A DNA stretch of 64,000 nt, taken from Mesorhizobium sp. M8A.F.Ca.ET.218.01.1.1 (GTDB taxonomy: Bacteria; Pseudomonadota; Alphaproteobacteria; Rhizobiales; Rhizobiaceae). The DNA lies in contig NZ_SRUZ01000007.1 in NCBI RefSeq assembly GCF_004791165.1, forward strand, positions 310,001-374,000. The letters are read 5' to 3'. The notes under the pieces are model-generated. The model saw only the letters and a program-made list of their open reading frames with translations. It did not search any database and had not been told where the DNA came from. The position numbers were made by a program, and so were the translations under genes. Positions 24,640 to 34,749 of the stretch are shown here, one piece after another (position 1 is the stretch's first letter; each line of letters opens with the position of its first letter).

Positions 24640-26568
24640 ATGCCGGCGCATGAAGAGCAGATGTCAGGAGGGACCGCGCCAGGGCGCGTGCTTCCGCGCG
24701 CCCTGCTTTTGGCCATGATGTGCGGGACCGCGCTGATCGCCGAATCAAGATCCGTGGCCGCGTTCGAGCTTTTCGGCATCAAGCTGTGGGGATCGTCCAG
24801 CGACGAGGACGCGGACATTGTCGATCCGCTGCGCTACGCGGTGACCATCTCCGCGCCCGACGCCGACAAGGACCTCGTCAAGAAGCTCGAAAACGCCTCG
24901 GCGCTGAAAGGCGACGAGGACCGGCCCGTTTCGGGTTCGCTCGGGCTGATGGCCAAGGCGCGCGGCGACCGCGAACAGCTGGTCGCCGCACTTTATGCCG
25001 ATGCCCGCTATGAAGGCGTCGTCACCATCACCATCGACGGCAAGCCGCTCGACGAACTGCCTCCGGACGCCGAGTTCAAGGGTCCGCAGCCTATCCCTGT
25101 GGCGATCAATATCGCCACAGGCCCCAAATTCACCCTTGGCGACATCCGGCTGGAGGGCGACGCGGCGGGGCTGATGAGCGCCGATTATGGGCTGATATCC
25201 GGCGGCGACGCCGGATCGGGCGCGGTGCTCAAGGCCGAGGCGCTGATCGTGCGGACGCTGAAGGAGCAGGGCAGGCCGCTGGCCAAGGTGACCGACCGGC
25301 ATATCGTCGCCGACCATGCCACATCGACGCTCGATGTTACGCTGACGGTCGCAGCCGGGCCGGTCGCCGGCTATGGCGCGACCACCGTGGAAGGCACCGA
25401 GAAGGTCGACAGGGACTTCACCGAATACATGACCGGGCTGAAGCGCGGCAGGCAATACTCGCCACAGGAGATCAGCGACGCGCGCGACAGGCTGCTGGCG
25501 CTCGAGGTCTTCAACAGCGTGACGTTCAAGGAAGCCGACAAGCTCGACGCCGACGGCAACATTCCGATCGGCGTCCAGGTCAGCGAGCGCAAGCCGCGCT
25601 TTTTCGGCCTTGGCGGCACCTTCTCGAACACCGAGGGGCTTGGCCTCGAGGGCTACTGGGGGCACCGCAACCTGTTTGGCCGCGCGGAAAAGCTGCGCAT
25701 CGACGGCGCCATCAGCGGCATCGGCAGCAACAATCTGTCCGAACTGAACTACAATGCCGGCATCATGTTCGAGAAACCCGGCGTGATCGGACCGGCGTCG
25801 AAGTTCTTCGCCAGCGTCAAGACCGTGCTCGAGCATCCGGATGCGTACGACCATTTCTCGGTCAAGGGCAGCACCGGCCTGTCCTACGAACTCGACAAGA
25901 AGCAGACCGTGTCGGCCGAGGTGGCGCTCGATTATTCGCGCATCCATGACGCCTTCGGCAAGCACACCTACCTAATCGCCAGCATTCCGCTGCAATATGT
26001 CTATGACAACAGGGACAGCAGGTTGAACCCGACCAGGGGCTTCAGGGTGCTCGCCTATGCCGAGCCGAGCTACGACATACTGAGTGGTGCGGCCTTCCTC
26101 AAGCTGAAGGGCGAGGGATCGGCCTATCAGTCGGTGGATACCGCGTCGAAATTCGTGCTGGCTGAGCGTGTCGCCATCGGCTCGATCGTCGGTACCGGGC
26201 TGCAGAACGTCCCGGCCGACCGGCGCTTCTATTCCGGCGGCGGCGGCTCGGTGCGCGGCTATGCCTATCAGGGCATCGGCCCCAAGGATTTCACCGGCCA
26301 GCCGATCGGCGGCCTGTCCTTCTTCGAGACCTCGGTGGAGATGCGCATCGCCGTCACCGACACGATCGGGATCGTGCCCTTCGTCGATGCCGGCACGGTA
26401 TCGACGAAGTCGGTTCCCAACTTCTCCGACGTCAAGGTCGGCGCCGGTGTCGGCCTGCGCTATGTCACGCCGTTCGGGCCGTTGCGCATCGACGCGGCCG
26501 TGCCGCTCAACCGTGATCCCGGCGACCCGCATTTCGGCATCTATGCCGGCATTGGCCAGGCCTTCTGA
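24640..26568 (+). CDS. tamA: Outer-membrane translocation and assembly factor TamA (Omp85 family)
   Basis: This 642-residue Omp85 protein has a signal-like hydrophobic N-terminus (LLLAMMCGTALIAESRSVAA) and two to three POTRA domains (about residues 60-340, e.g. KFTLGDIRLEGDAAGL and GYGATTVEGTEKVDRDFTEY). A 16-strand barrel follows, with the conserved lid-lock motif VRGYAYQGIGP and the family C-terminus FGPLRIDAAVPLNR ending in phenylalanine (GIGQAF). It works with TamB to insert outer-membrane proteins and to move phospholipid. The first in-frame ATG is used; an ATG at 24661 with GAAGAG upstream is also plausible. tamB begins two bases after its stop. Confidence 0.93.
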   Translation: MPAHEEQMSGGTAPGRVLPRALLLAMMCGTALIAESRSVAAFELFGIKLWGSSSDEDADIVDPLRYAVTISAPDADKDLVKKLENASALKGDEDRPVSGSLGLMAKARGDREQLVAALYADARYEGVVTITIDGKPLDELPPDAEFKGPQPIPVAINIATGPKFTLGDIRLEGDAAGLMSADYGLISGGDAGSGAVLKAEALIVRTLKEQGRPLAKVTDRHIVADHATSTLDVTLTVAAGPVAGYGATTVEGTEKVDRDFTEYMTGLKRGRQYSPQEISDARDRLLALEVFNSVTFKEADKLDADGNIPIGVQVSERKPRFFGLGGTFSNTEGLGLEGYWGHRNLFGRAEKLRIDGAISGIGSNNLSELNYNAGIMFEKPGVIGPASKFFASVKTVLEHPDAYDHFSVKGSTGLSYELDKKQTVSAEVALDYSRIHDAFGKHTYLIASIPLQYVYDNRDSRLNPTRGFRVLAYAEPSYDILSGAAFLKLKGEGSAYQSVDTASKFVLAERVAIGSIVGTGLQNVPADRRFYSGGGGSVRGYAYQGIGPKDFTGQPIGGLSFFETSVEMRIAVTDTIGIVPFVDAGTVSTKSVPNFSDVKVGAGVGLRYVTPFGPLRIDAAVPLNRDPGDPHFGIYAGIGQAF

Positions 26569-26570
26569 CG

Positions 26571-29500
26571 ATGAAAACGGTCTGGCGCATCCTTCGCATT
26601 GTCCTCTACACGCTGCTGATCATGGTCGCGGGCGCGATCGGCGCGCTCGTCGTGCTGACCAAGACCGAGCGTGGGCGCGACAATCTCGCCGGCATCATCT
26701 CGCGGCTCGCCTCGAGCGAGGATCGCAAGGTCACCGTCAGCGGCATCGACGGCATCTGGTCGGGTAATCTCAGCGTCGACCATGTCGTGCTTGAGGATCG
26801 CGAGGGCGCCTGGCTGGTGGCGCGCAAGGTGGCCGTCGACTGGTCGCCGACGGCGCTGCTGTCGAAAAGCTTCAGCGCCGACCGGATCGCCGCCGGGCGC
26901 ATCGAACTGGCGCGCCTGCCGGTGGCCGGTTCGCAGCCGCCGGCGCAGGGCGGCACGACGACTCTGCCTGTCTCCATCGACATCAAGCAGATCGACCTGC
27001 CGGAAATCGCGCTCGGCGAGCAACTGGCCGGCAGCGGTATCGCCGAGCTCGCAGCCAAGGGAATGCTCAAGGCCGATGCCGCGCCACTGGCGGTCCAGAC
27101 GGTGCTCAACGTCACCCGTCACGACGGCAAACAGGGCAATGTCGATGCCAATATCCATTTCGCACCCGCCGACAACAAGCTGGACCTCGACCTCAAGGCG
27201 TCGGAGCCGGCCGGCGGCATCATTGCCAACCTGCTCAAGCTGCCGGATGCGCCGCCGGTCGATATCGTCGTTTCGGGCAGCGGACCACTTGCCAACTGGA
27301 GCGGTGTCGGCACTTTCCTCGTCGACCATCGGATCGTCACCCAACTTACTGGCCGCCACCAGCTCACCGACAAGGGCAATCATGTCGAGGCCAAGGGCGA
27401 CGGCGATTTTGCGCGCTTCCTGCCGGAAAACCTGAAGCCGCTGTTTGCCGGCAAGACCAGCTTCGATGTCGCGGGCACCGCCACATTGGCGGGCGGCATC
27501 AGCATCGACCGGGCCAGCATCGAGAGCGATGCGGTGCACGGCACCGCCTCCGGCATTGCCGATCCTGCCGGTGCCAGCGACCTGTCGCTCGAACTCGCCG
27601 CCAAGGGCCCGCCCGTGGTGATCAGCGTCGGCAGCAAGGCGCAGCCGATCACCCTCGCGATCAAGAACGCCACCGCACGCGCCTTCGGCGACGGCAAGGC
27701 GCCGATCGTCGACATCGGCGCCTCCTTCGTTTCGATCGTCGTCGGCGGCACGCGGCTGGATGATCTGGCGGCGCAAATCCATTCCGATGGTTTCGATATC
27801 CAGAATCGCGCCGGCCCGGTTGCCGTCAAGCTGGAGGCGGGCGGCCTGAAAACCGACGTCGCGACACTGGCGCCGCTGATCACCGGCAAGGTCGACGTCG
27901 ATCTGGCCGGCTCAATCAGCAAGGACGCCATTATTGCCATCGATCAGGGTACGCTGCGCTCCGATGCGCTCAATGCGTCGCTGACGGCGACGGTGGCGCT
28001 GGCCGACATGTCGATGCAGCTCAAAATGAATGCCGACGCGGTGGCGACCGCGTTCCCGCAGCAGATCGCCTCGGTGCTCGGCGGGAGGGTGAAATTCTCG
28101 GCCGCTGCATCGCGCGATCCGCAGGGATCTTTCGCTGCGAACTCGATCGAACTCACTTCCGGATCGCTCAGCGCCAGCGGTACGGCCAGCATGCAAGGCA
28201 CGGACATCCAGGCCGACATCAAGGGCAAATTGGGCGACGTTTCGGTGTTGTCGCCAACGGTCGGTGTGCCGGTTGCCGGCGGGGTCGATTTCGCGTTGTC
28301 GGCAACCGGCGCGATCACCGCTCCGGATTTCACCGTTAGCGCCGACAGCGACAGCCTGACCGCTTCGGGCCGCACGGTGAAGGCCATCAAGCTGACCGCG
28401 AGCGGCAAGGCCGACATAACGAACCCTTCCGCCAACGTCTCGCTGACCGGCGCCGTCAACGACCAGCCGCTCGACATCAAGGCGGCCCTGGTGACCAGCG
28501 AGGGCAAGCGCTCGATCAACGGCTTCCTGGTCTCGCTGGGCGATAACAAGGTCTCGGGCGACCTGGCGCTCGACGACAAGTTCATGCCCCTGGGCACGCT
28601 GACGCTCGCCGCACCGGCAATCGACCAGTTGGCCGCGCTCGCCGGCCAGGCGGTGACCGGCGACATCAACGGCACCATCCTCTTTGCCAAGGACGGCGAC
28701 GCATCCTCCATTGCCATCGATACCAAGAGCACATCGGTCGCGCGTGGCGAGGTGACTGCCAAGGCGATCGCCATCAATGCGCTGATCGCCAATTATCTCA
28801 AGGCGCCGGCGATGTCGGGCACCATCAAGGCTGATGCGGTCACTTCGGGAAGCACCGAAATCGGCGCCATCGGCGTCGACCTCAAGCGCGACGGCGACTG
28901 GACCAATTTCACTGGCGGCGCCACGATCGCGGGCATTCCGGCGACCGCTGCCGGCCGGGTTAAGATCGCCGATGGCACCACCAGCGTCGAGATTGCTTCG
29001 GGCGAAGCCACCGTTCGCGGCATCAAGGCGGCGATTGCCGAGCCGTCCGCCCTGTCCATCGCCAACGGCACGGCCAATATCGACAAGTTGGCGCTTGATG
29101 TTGGGGGCGGCCAGGTGGCGCTGTCGGGCAGCGCCGGCGAGACGCTCGATCTGGCGGCGCAGGTCTCGGCGTTGCCTGCCGCCCTTGCCAATGCGTTTTC
29201 GCCTGGCCTGGATGCCGCGGGCACGCTTGACGGTATCGCTGAAGTGAGCGGAGCGCCGGCCGCTCCCGACATCCGGTTCAACGCGAAGCTGGCCGGCGCC
29301 GAGACGAGCCAGACCCGACAGGCGGGGCTCGGACCACTCGCCGTCGATGCGGCCGGCAGCTACACGATTGCCGGAGGCGTTGTCCTCGACCATGCCACCC
29401 TCTCCGGTGACAAGGTCTCCGGCCAGGCCACCGGAACCATCAACCCGAACGGGGCCAGCGATTTCGCGATCGATCTGACCTCGTCCGGCCCCAGCCTGCC

Positions 29501-32500
29501 GCTGACGGTCGGAAGCACCGAGAGCCCGGTCAAGATCGAGGTCCGGTCAGTGTCGGCCAAAATCGCGGGCGAAAGCACGCATGCCCGGCTGGACCTTTCC
29601 GCGATCCTGCCCTCGGTCGTCACCAGCCCGGCAAAGGTGGACGGACTTACCCTGACCCTGCACTCGGATGCGTTCGATCTCAGGAATCGCGCCGGGCCGG
29701 TTTCCGGAACGGTGTCGGTCGACAAGGTTGGGCTCGACAATCCGACGATCGCGCCGCTCATCGCGGGCAAGGTCACGGCGGCGCTCAACGCCCGGCTGAG
29801 CGCCGACGCCGTCGCCATCGACAGCGGCACGCTGAAAAGCGATGCGCTCAGCAGCCAGGTCGCCGGCCAGGTATCGCTGCGTGACGGTGCCATCGACCTC
29901 AACCTGAAGGCGGATGCGCCATCGTCTGCGTTGCCGGCGGGGGCACGCGGCATGCTTGGCGACCGCGCCCAGATAAGCGCCACTCTGAAGCGCGAGCCCA
30001 GCGGCAATCTCAACATAGGTGGATTGAAGCTCACTTCGGGCCCGCTGAGCGCCGACGGGCAGGCAAGCCTTGCCGACAACAAGGTGACCGCCGACATCAA
30101 GGGTGCGCTGAGCGACATCTCGCGATTGTCGAAGGATGCCACGGGCGCCATCGCTTTCGCGCTGAGCGCGCAAGGGTTGGCCATGGCGCCCGACCTGTCG
30201 CTTACCATCAACAGCGACAAGCTCTCGGTGGCATCTCGCGAGATAACCGGATTGAAGCTCACCGCCACCGGCAAGGCGGACGCCGCCAATCCGGCGGCCA
30301 ATGTCCAGCTTACCGGCAATGTCGCCGGCCAGGCGCTGCAGGGGAGTGCCGTGCTGGCAACGGCGAACGGCAAGAGCGCCATCAATGGCCTGCTCCTGTC
30401 GCTGGGCAAGAACAGGATTTCAGGCGATCTGGCACTGGACGACAAGTTCGTGCCCGAAGGCACCATCTCGCTCGACCTGCCCGATATTGGGCCGCTCGCC
30501 GCGCTGGCGCTGGAAAAGGCGGAAGGCGACGTGCGCGGCACGATCGCCTTCTCGAAGACCGGGGCGGCACCCCAGGTCGCCATCAAGGCGGCTACCGCCT
30601 CGATCACGCGCGGCGACCTCCAGGCGAAGGCCGTTTCCATAGATGCGCTGATCGCCAACTATCTCGCGGCTCCGGTCATCTCGGGCAAGATCCGCGCCGA
30701 TACCGTCACATCGGGCGGCACCGTGATCCGCGGCATCGATGTCGATTTGAAACGCGACGGCGACTGGACCGGCTTCTCCGGCGGCGCCACGGTGAAGGGC
30801 ATTCCAGCCAGGGCAGCCGGACGCGTGAAGGTAGCCGGTGGCACCACCACCATCGAGCTTGCGTCAGGGCAGGCGACCGTCCAGGGCATCAAGGCAGCCA
30901 TCGCCCAGGCCTCGACCGTCAGCATCGCCAATGGCACGACGACGCTGGACAGGCTGGTGCTCAATCTTGGCGGCGGCACCGCGACGGTAACCGGCAAGGT
31001 CGGGCAGGCGCTCGACATCAATGCAGTGCTGGCGCGCGTGCCGATGTCGCTCGCCAACAGTTTCTCACCCGGGCTCGATGCAGCGGGTTCCATCTCCGGC
31101 ACGGTAAAGGTGACGGGCGCACCGGCGAGCCCCGCCATTGCCTTCAACATCGACGCGGCCGGGGTGCAGACGTCGCAGACCCGTAGCGCCGGCGTTGGTG
31201 CGGTGAGTGTTGCCTCGTCGGGTACCTTTGCCGGCAACAAGCTGACCTTCGACGCCAATGTCAGCGACGGCGCCGGGCTTGGCCTCAAGGGCGGCGGCAC
31301 GGTGACGACGGTGGGCACTCCGGCGCTGGTGCTCGACTTCAATGGCGCCGTGCCGTTCGGCCTTCTCAGTGAGAAACTTGCCGCGCAGGGCTTGTCGCTG
31401 ACCGGCAACGCCAACGTGAATGTCCAGGTGCGCGGTCCAGCGACATCTCCGGTGATCGGCGGCAGCGTCAAAACCTCCGGCGCGCGGCTGGTCGACGCAC
31501 GCTCGGGCCTTGCAGTCAACGATATCGCGGCCGATGTCTCGATAGGCAACGGCGTCGCCACGATCAATCGGTTGACCGGAACCCTGTCGACGCGCGGCAG
31601 CCTGTCGGCCAGCGGTACCGTCGGTATCAATCCGGCGCAAGGCTTCCCAGCCGACCTGTCGATCAAGCTCACCGATGGCCGCTACACGGATGGACGCGTG
31701 GTGACCGCCAACCTTGGCGGCGACCTGACGATCAAAGGGCCGCTGACTTCGGCGCCGGCGATTGCCGGCACCGTCAACCTGGCCAAGACCGTCATCACGG
31801 TTCCGGACAAATTGCCCGGCTCGCTCTCGGCGCTTGACGTCAAGCACAAGAATGCGCCGGGTCCGGTCAAGGCACAGGACAAGGCGCTGCGCCCGGCGAC
31901 GACCAGCGGCAAGAGCGGCGGCAGCGGCCTTGCGCTCGACGTCACGGTCAATGCGCCGAACCAGATCTTCATCCAGGGCAGGGGTGTCGACGCCGAACTC
32001 GGCGGCTCGCTCAGGCTGACCGGCCCGGCCTCGTCGCCGCAAGCCGTCGGCACCTTCACCTTGCAGCGCGGCCGGCTGTCGATCCTTGGCAAGCGGCTGA
32101 CCTTCACCGAAGGCACGGTCGGGTTCTCCGGCTCGCTGGTGCCTTACCTCAATCTGACGGCGACGACGACCACGACCGGCGCGACCGTCACCATCGTGGT
32201 GTCGGGCGAGGCGACAAATCCGAAATTCACCTTCAGTTCCGTGCCGGCGCTGCCGGAGGATGAAGTGCTGGCGCAACTGATCTTCGGGCGGTCGATGTCG
32301 AACCTCTCGCCGTTGCAGATCGCGCAGCTGGCAGAAGCGGCCGGGCAACTGGCCGGGGTCGGCGGCTCGACGTCGCTGCTGGAGAATCTGCGCAGCGCCA
32401 TCGGCGTCGACGATCTCGATGTCACCACCGACGACAAGGGCGGCACGGCGGTTTCGGCCGGCAAATATCTCAACGACCGTACCTATGTGACCATCCAGAA

Positions 32501-32627
32501 GGGCGACAAGCCGGGTTCCGGCAAGGCGACCATCGACCTCAATGTCGGGCGCGGGGTCAAATTGCGCGGCGAGGCGACGGACGCCGGTGAAGCCAAGGGC
32601 GGCATCTTCTACGAGAAGGAATATTGA
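26571..32627 (+). CDS. tamB: TamB/YtfN-family intermembrane translocation protein, unusually long with an internal duplication
   Basis: This 2018-residue protein has an N-terminal membrane anchor (LRIVLYTLLIMVAGAIGALV), a long repetitive beta-rich body and the C-terminal TamB (DUF490) domain (from about residue 1650; GTFTLQRGRLSILGKRLTF, DEVLAQLIFGRSMSNLSPLQ). It bridges inner and outer membranes and partners TamA, whose gene ends two bases upstream. It is about 760 residues longer than E. coli TamB (1259). The extra length is explained by a tandem repeat: roughly residues 320-921 and 949-1543 are homologous, sharing landmarks such as HSD-F-x-NRAGPV, SGDLALDDKF, DLKRDGDW and FSPGLDAAG in the same order, about 621-627 residues apart. 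Confidence 0.93.
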   Translation: MKTVWRILRIVLYTLLIMVAGAIGALVVLTKTERGRDNLAGIISRLASSEDRKVTVSGIDGIWSGNLSVDHVVLEDREGAWLVARKVAVDWSPTALLSKSFSADRIAAGRIELARLPVAGSQPPAQGGTTTLPVSIDIKQIDLPEIALGEQLAGSGIAELAAKGMLKADAAPLAVQTVLNVTRHDGKQGNVDANIHFAPADNKLDLDLKASEPAGGIIANLLKLPDAPPVDIVVSGSGPLANWSGVGTFLVDHRIVTQLTGRHQLTDKGNHVEAKGDGDFARFLPENLKPLFAGKTSFDVAGTATLAGGISIDRASIESDAVHGTASGIADPAGASDLSLELAAKGPPVVISVGSKAQPITLAIKNATARAFGDGKAPIVDIGASFVSIVVGGTRLDDLAAQIHSDGFDIQNRAGPVAVKLEAGGLKTDVATLAPLITGKVDVDLAGSISKDAIIAIDQGTLRSDALNASLTATVALADMSMQLKMNADAVATAFPQQIASVLGGRVKFSAAASRDPQGSFAANSIELTSGSLSASGTASMQGTDIQADIKGKLGDVSVLSPTVGVPVAGGVDFALSATGAITAPDFTVSADSDSLTASGRTVKAIKLTASGKADITNPSANVSLTGAVNDQPLDIKAALVTSEGKRSINGFLVSLGDNKVSGDLALDDKFMPLGTLTLAAPAIDQLAALAGQAVTGDINGTILFAKDGDASSIAIDTKSTSVARGEVTAKAIAINALIANYLKAPAMSGTIKADAVTSGSTEIGAIGVDLKRDGDWTNFTGGATIAGIPATAAGRVKIADGTTSVEIASGEATVRGIKAAIAEPSALSIANGTANIDKLALDVGGGQVALSGSAGETLDLAAQVSALPAALANAFSPGLDAAGTLDGIAEVSGAPAAPDIRFNAKLAGAETSQTRQAGLGPLAVDAAGSYTIAGGVVLDHATLSGDKVSGQATGTINPNGASDFAIDLTSSGPSLPLTVGSTESPVKIEVRSVSAKIAGESTHARLDLSAILPSVVTSPAKVDGLTLTLHSDAFDLRNRAGPVSGTVSVDKVGLDNPTIAPLIAGKVTAALNARLSADAVAIDSGTLKSDALSSQVAGQVSLRDGAIDLNLKADAPSSALPAGARGMLGDRAQISATLKREPSGNLNIGGLKLTSGPLSADGQASLADNKVTADIKGALSDISRLSKDATGAIAFALSAQGLAMAPDLSLTINSDKLSVASREITGLKLTATGKADAANPAANVQLTGNVAGQALQGSAVLATANGKSAINGLLLSLGKNRISGDLALDDKFVPEGTISLDLPDIGPLAALALEKAEGDVRGTIAFSKTGAAPQVAIKAATASITRGDLQAKAVSIDALIANYLAAPVISGKIRADTVTSGGTVIRGIDVDLKRDGDWTGFSGGATVKGIPARAAGRVKVAGGTTTIELASGQATVQGIKAAIAQASTVSIANGTTTLDRLVLNLGGGTATVTGKVGQALDINAVLARVPMSLANSFSPGLDAAGSISGTVKVTGAPASPAIAFNIDAAGVQTSQTRSAGVGAVSVASSGTFAGNKLTFDANVSDGAGLGLKGGGTVTTVGTPALVLDFNGAVPFGLLSEKLAAQGLSLTGNANVNVQVRGPATSPVIGGSVKTSGARLVDARSGLAVNDIAADVSIGNGVATINRLTGTLSTRGSLSASGTVGINPAQGFPADLSIKLTDGRYTDGRVVTANLGGDLTIKGPLTSAPAIAGTVNLAKTVITVPDKLPGSLSALDVKHKNAPGPVKAQDKALRPATTSGKSGGSGLALDVTVNAPNQIFIQGRGVDAELGGSLRLTGPASSPQAVGTFTLQRGRLSILGKRLTFTEGTVGFSGSLVPYLNLTATTTTTGATVTIVVSGEATNPKFTFSSVPALPEDEVLAQLIFGRSMSNLSPLQIAQLAEAAGQLAGVGGSTSLLENLRSAIGVDDLDVTTDDKGGTAVSAGKYLNDRTYVTIQKGDKPGSGKATIDLNVGRGVKLRGEATDAGEAKGGIFYEKEY

Positions 32628-32879
32628 CGGCCTGGCCCCTGCCTTGGCCTGGACTGGCGCTGTCGTAACCGGTGCAAATGTCTCAATTTAATCGCCCGAA
32701 GAGATTTTGGCGAAATCTGGGCGCACTAGCAATTTTGCGCCAAGACTGTCGCTATCACGCGAACTGCCCCCCGTCCAAAGTTGCACATTCGCTCACATGT
32801 TCCCAATCCATGCCGTCTTTGACATCATGGCCCGGATGCGGAATGTTAATCGGCGGAAAGCCAACAATGGGAGTTAGTC
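32628..32879. other. Intergenic region with an imperfect inverted repeat
   Basis: The gap between tamB and the peptide-type binding-protein gene contains TTGGCG-AAAT (32707-32716) mirrored by ATTTT-GCGCCAA (32732-32743), which could be a weak tamB terminator or an operator. The GGGAG at 32869-32873 is the ribosome binding site of the next gene. Nothing else is recognisable. Confidence 0.35.
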
Positions 32880-34532
32880 ATGACAATTTATAAGAGCAAC
32901 GGCGACAGCGTTCCGGATCATATCCTGGCCATGGCCGAAGAAGCCAAGGCAGGTAAGGTTGATCGCCGCGAATTCCTGGCCATGGCAAGCGTCTTCGGCG
33001 CCTCGACGGCGATGGCTTATGGCCTTCTCGGTCTCGCCGATCCGACGCCGGCAAGGGCAGAAGAGGTAAAAGGCAAGAAAGGCGGCACGCTGAAGGTCGC
33101 GCAGTGGATCAAGGATCCCAAGGATCCTCGCAAGGCCGACTGGTCGGAAATTGCCAATGCCGAGCGCCAGGCGCTCGAGCCGCTGGTCAAGTATACGAGC
33201 GAATATACGTTCCGCCCTTATCTGCTGGAAAGCTGGGACGTGAACGACGACGCCACCCAGTATACGCTGCATGTGCGCAAGGGTGTGACCTGGTCCAACG
33301 GCGACCCCTTCACAGCCTCTGACGTCGTCTTCAACCTGAAGCGCTGGGCCGACAAGAAGGCCGAAGGCAATTCGATGCCCGGCCGTCTCGGCTCGCTGGT
33401 CAAGGATGATAAGCTCGACGAAAGCGCCGTGACCATGCCGGACGACCACACGGTCGTGCTCAAGCTCGGCAAGCCTGACATCGCGCTCATCCCCAACATG
33501 TGCGACTATCCCGGCCTGATCGTCCACAAGACTTTCGACGAGAAGGGCGGCGACTTCAAGAACTGCCCGATCGGCACCGGCCCATTTGAGCTCGTCTCCT
33601 ACGACGTCGGCCAGAAAGTCGTCTACAAGCGCCGCGAAGACAACAAGTGGTGGGACGGCGAAGTGTTCCTCGACGGCATCGAATTCATCGACTACGGCAC
33701 CGATCCGGCGGCCATGGTCAGCGCTTTCGAGGCTGGAGAAGTGCACACCAATTTCGAAACGTCGGCCGACTATGTGTCGATCCTCGACAAGATGGACCTG
33801 GTCAAGTCGGAAATCGTCACGGCTTCGACCATCGTCTGCCGCACCAACGTCAACAACAAGCCCTATGGCGACCAGAAGGTGCGCAATGCGTTGCAGCTCG
33901 CGGTCGACAACAATGTCGTCCTGCAGCTCGGCTATGGCAATGCCGGCTCGGTCGCCGAAAACCACCATGTCTGCTCGATCCATCCGGAATATTACGAACT
34001 GCCTAAGGTTGCCCGTGATCCGGCCAAGGCGAAGGCGCTGATGGCGGAAGCCGGCCAAGCCGACTTCGAACACGAGCTGATCACCGTCGACGAAGACTGG
34101 CACAAGAACACCGGCGACGCGATCGCCGCCCAGCTGCGGGAGGCCGGGATCAAGGTGAAGCGCACGGTGCTGCCGGGCTCGACGTTCTGGAACGACTGGA
34201 CGAAGTATCCGCTGTCAATGACCAACTGGAACATGCGTCCGCTCGGCGTCCAGGTTCTGGCCATCGCCTATCGCACCGGCGAGGCCTGGAACGAGGCTGG
34301 CTGGTCGAACCCCGACTGGGATGCCAAGCTCAATGCGGCACTCGCCGTTGCCGACGCTGCCAAGCGCAAGGAAATGATGAAGGACATCGAGGAGATCCTG
34401 CAGGCTTCCGGCATCATCATCCAGCCCTACTGGCGCAAGCTCTACAGCCACTCGGTCAAGGCGGTGCAAAACTACAAGATGCATCCGACCTTCGAGCGCG
34501 ACTACGGCAAGGTCTGGCTCGATCAGGCCTGA
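32880..34532 (+). CDS. ABC transporter family 5 (dipeptide/oligopeptide type) substrate-binding protein, Tat-exported
   Basis: This 550-residue periplasmic protein has a long leader with a twin-arginine motif (VDRREFLAMASVFGAS, about residues 24-39) followed by a hydrophobic core and LADPTPARAEE, so it is likely exported folded by Tat. The family 5 solute-binding core includes KGGTLKVAQWIKDPKDPR, YTLHVRKGVTWSNGDPFTASDVVFNLKR, GTGPFELVSYDVGQKVVYKR and LRKLYS-like segments near the end. Ligands of this family range from peptides to opines, nickel chelates and amines, so the true substrate is open. A strong hairpin follows, before the permease genes. Confidence 0.88.
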   Translation: MTIYKSNGDSVPDHILAMAEEAKAGKVDRREFLAMASVFGASTAMAYGLLGLADPTPARAEEVKGKKGGTLKVAQWIKDPKDPRKADWSEIANAERQALEPLVKYTSEYTFRPYLLESWDVNDDATQYTLHVRKGVTWSNGDPFTASDVVFNLKRWADKKAEGNSMPGRLGSLVKDDKLDESAVTMPDDHTVVLKLGKPDIALIPNMCDYPGLIVHKTFDEKGGDFKNCPIGTGPFELVSYDVGQKVVYKRREDNKWWDGEVFLDGIEFIDYGTDPAAMVSAFEAGEVHTNFETSADYVSILDKMDLVKSEIVTASTIVCRTNVNNKPYGDQKVRNALQLAVDNNVVLQLGYGNAGSVAENHHVCSIHPEYYELPKVARDPAKAKALMAEAGQADFEHELITVDEDWHKNTGDAIAAQLREAGIKVKRTVLPGSTFWNDWTKYPLSMTNWNMRPLGVQVLAIAYRTGEAWNEAGWSNPDWDAKLNAALAVADAAKRKEMMKDIEEILQASGIIIQPYWRKLYSHSVKAVQNYKMHPTFERDYGKVWLDQA

Positions 34533-34544
34533 TCGATCGGGCCG

Positions 34545-34569
34545 GGGAAAGGGGCATTGCCCCTTTCCC
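34545..34569 (+). terminator. Hairpin (attenuator) between binding-protein and permease genes
   Basis: GGGAAAGGGGC (34545-34555), loop ATT, then GCCCCTTTCCC (34559-34569) form a perfect 11-bp stem, 13 bases after the binding-protein stop. The T-run afterwards is poor, so it probably lets part of transcription through to the permeases or stabilises the binding-protein mRNA. Confidence 0.7.
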
Positions 34570-34749
34570 TCCCTCTCTGCGTCGCCATTGCAGGTTCGTC
34601 CGCAAAAAATACGGACTCACCCGGGAAGGCCATGCAATAAAAACAGGGTTGATCGCATTCGAGGGCCTGTTTGACGGCCAGTCCGCCGGTGACGGCAGGC
34701 GAGGCTTTGAAGCCGGCTCAAAACCCAACCCCATCGGCAGGGGGCCGCC

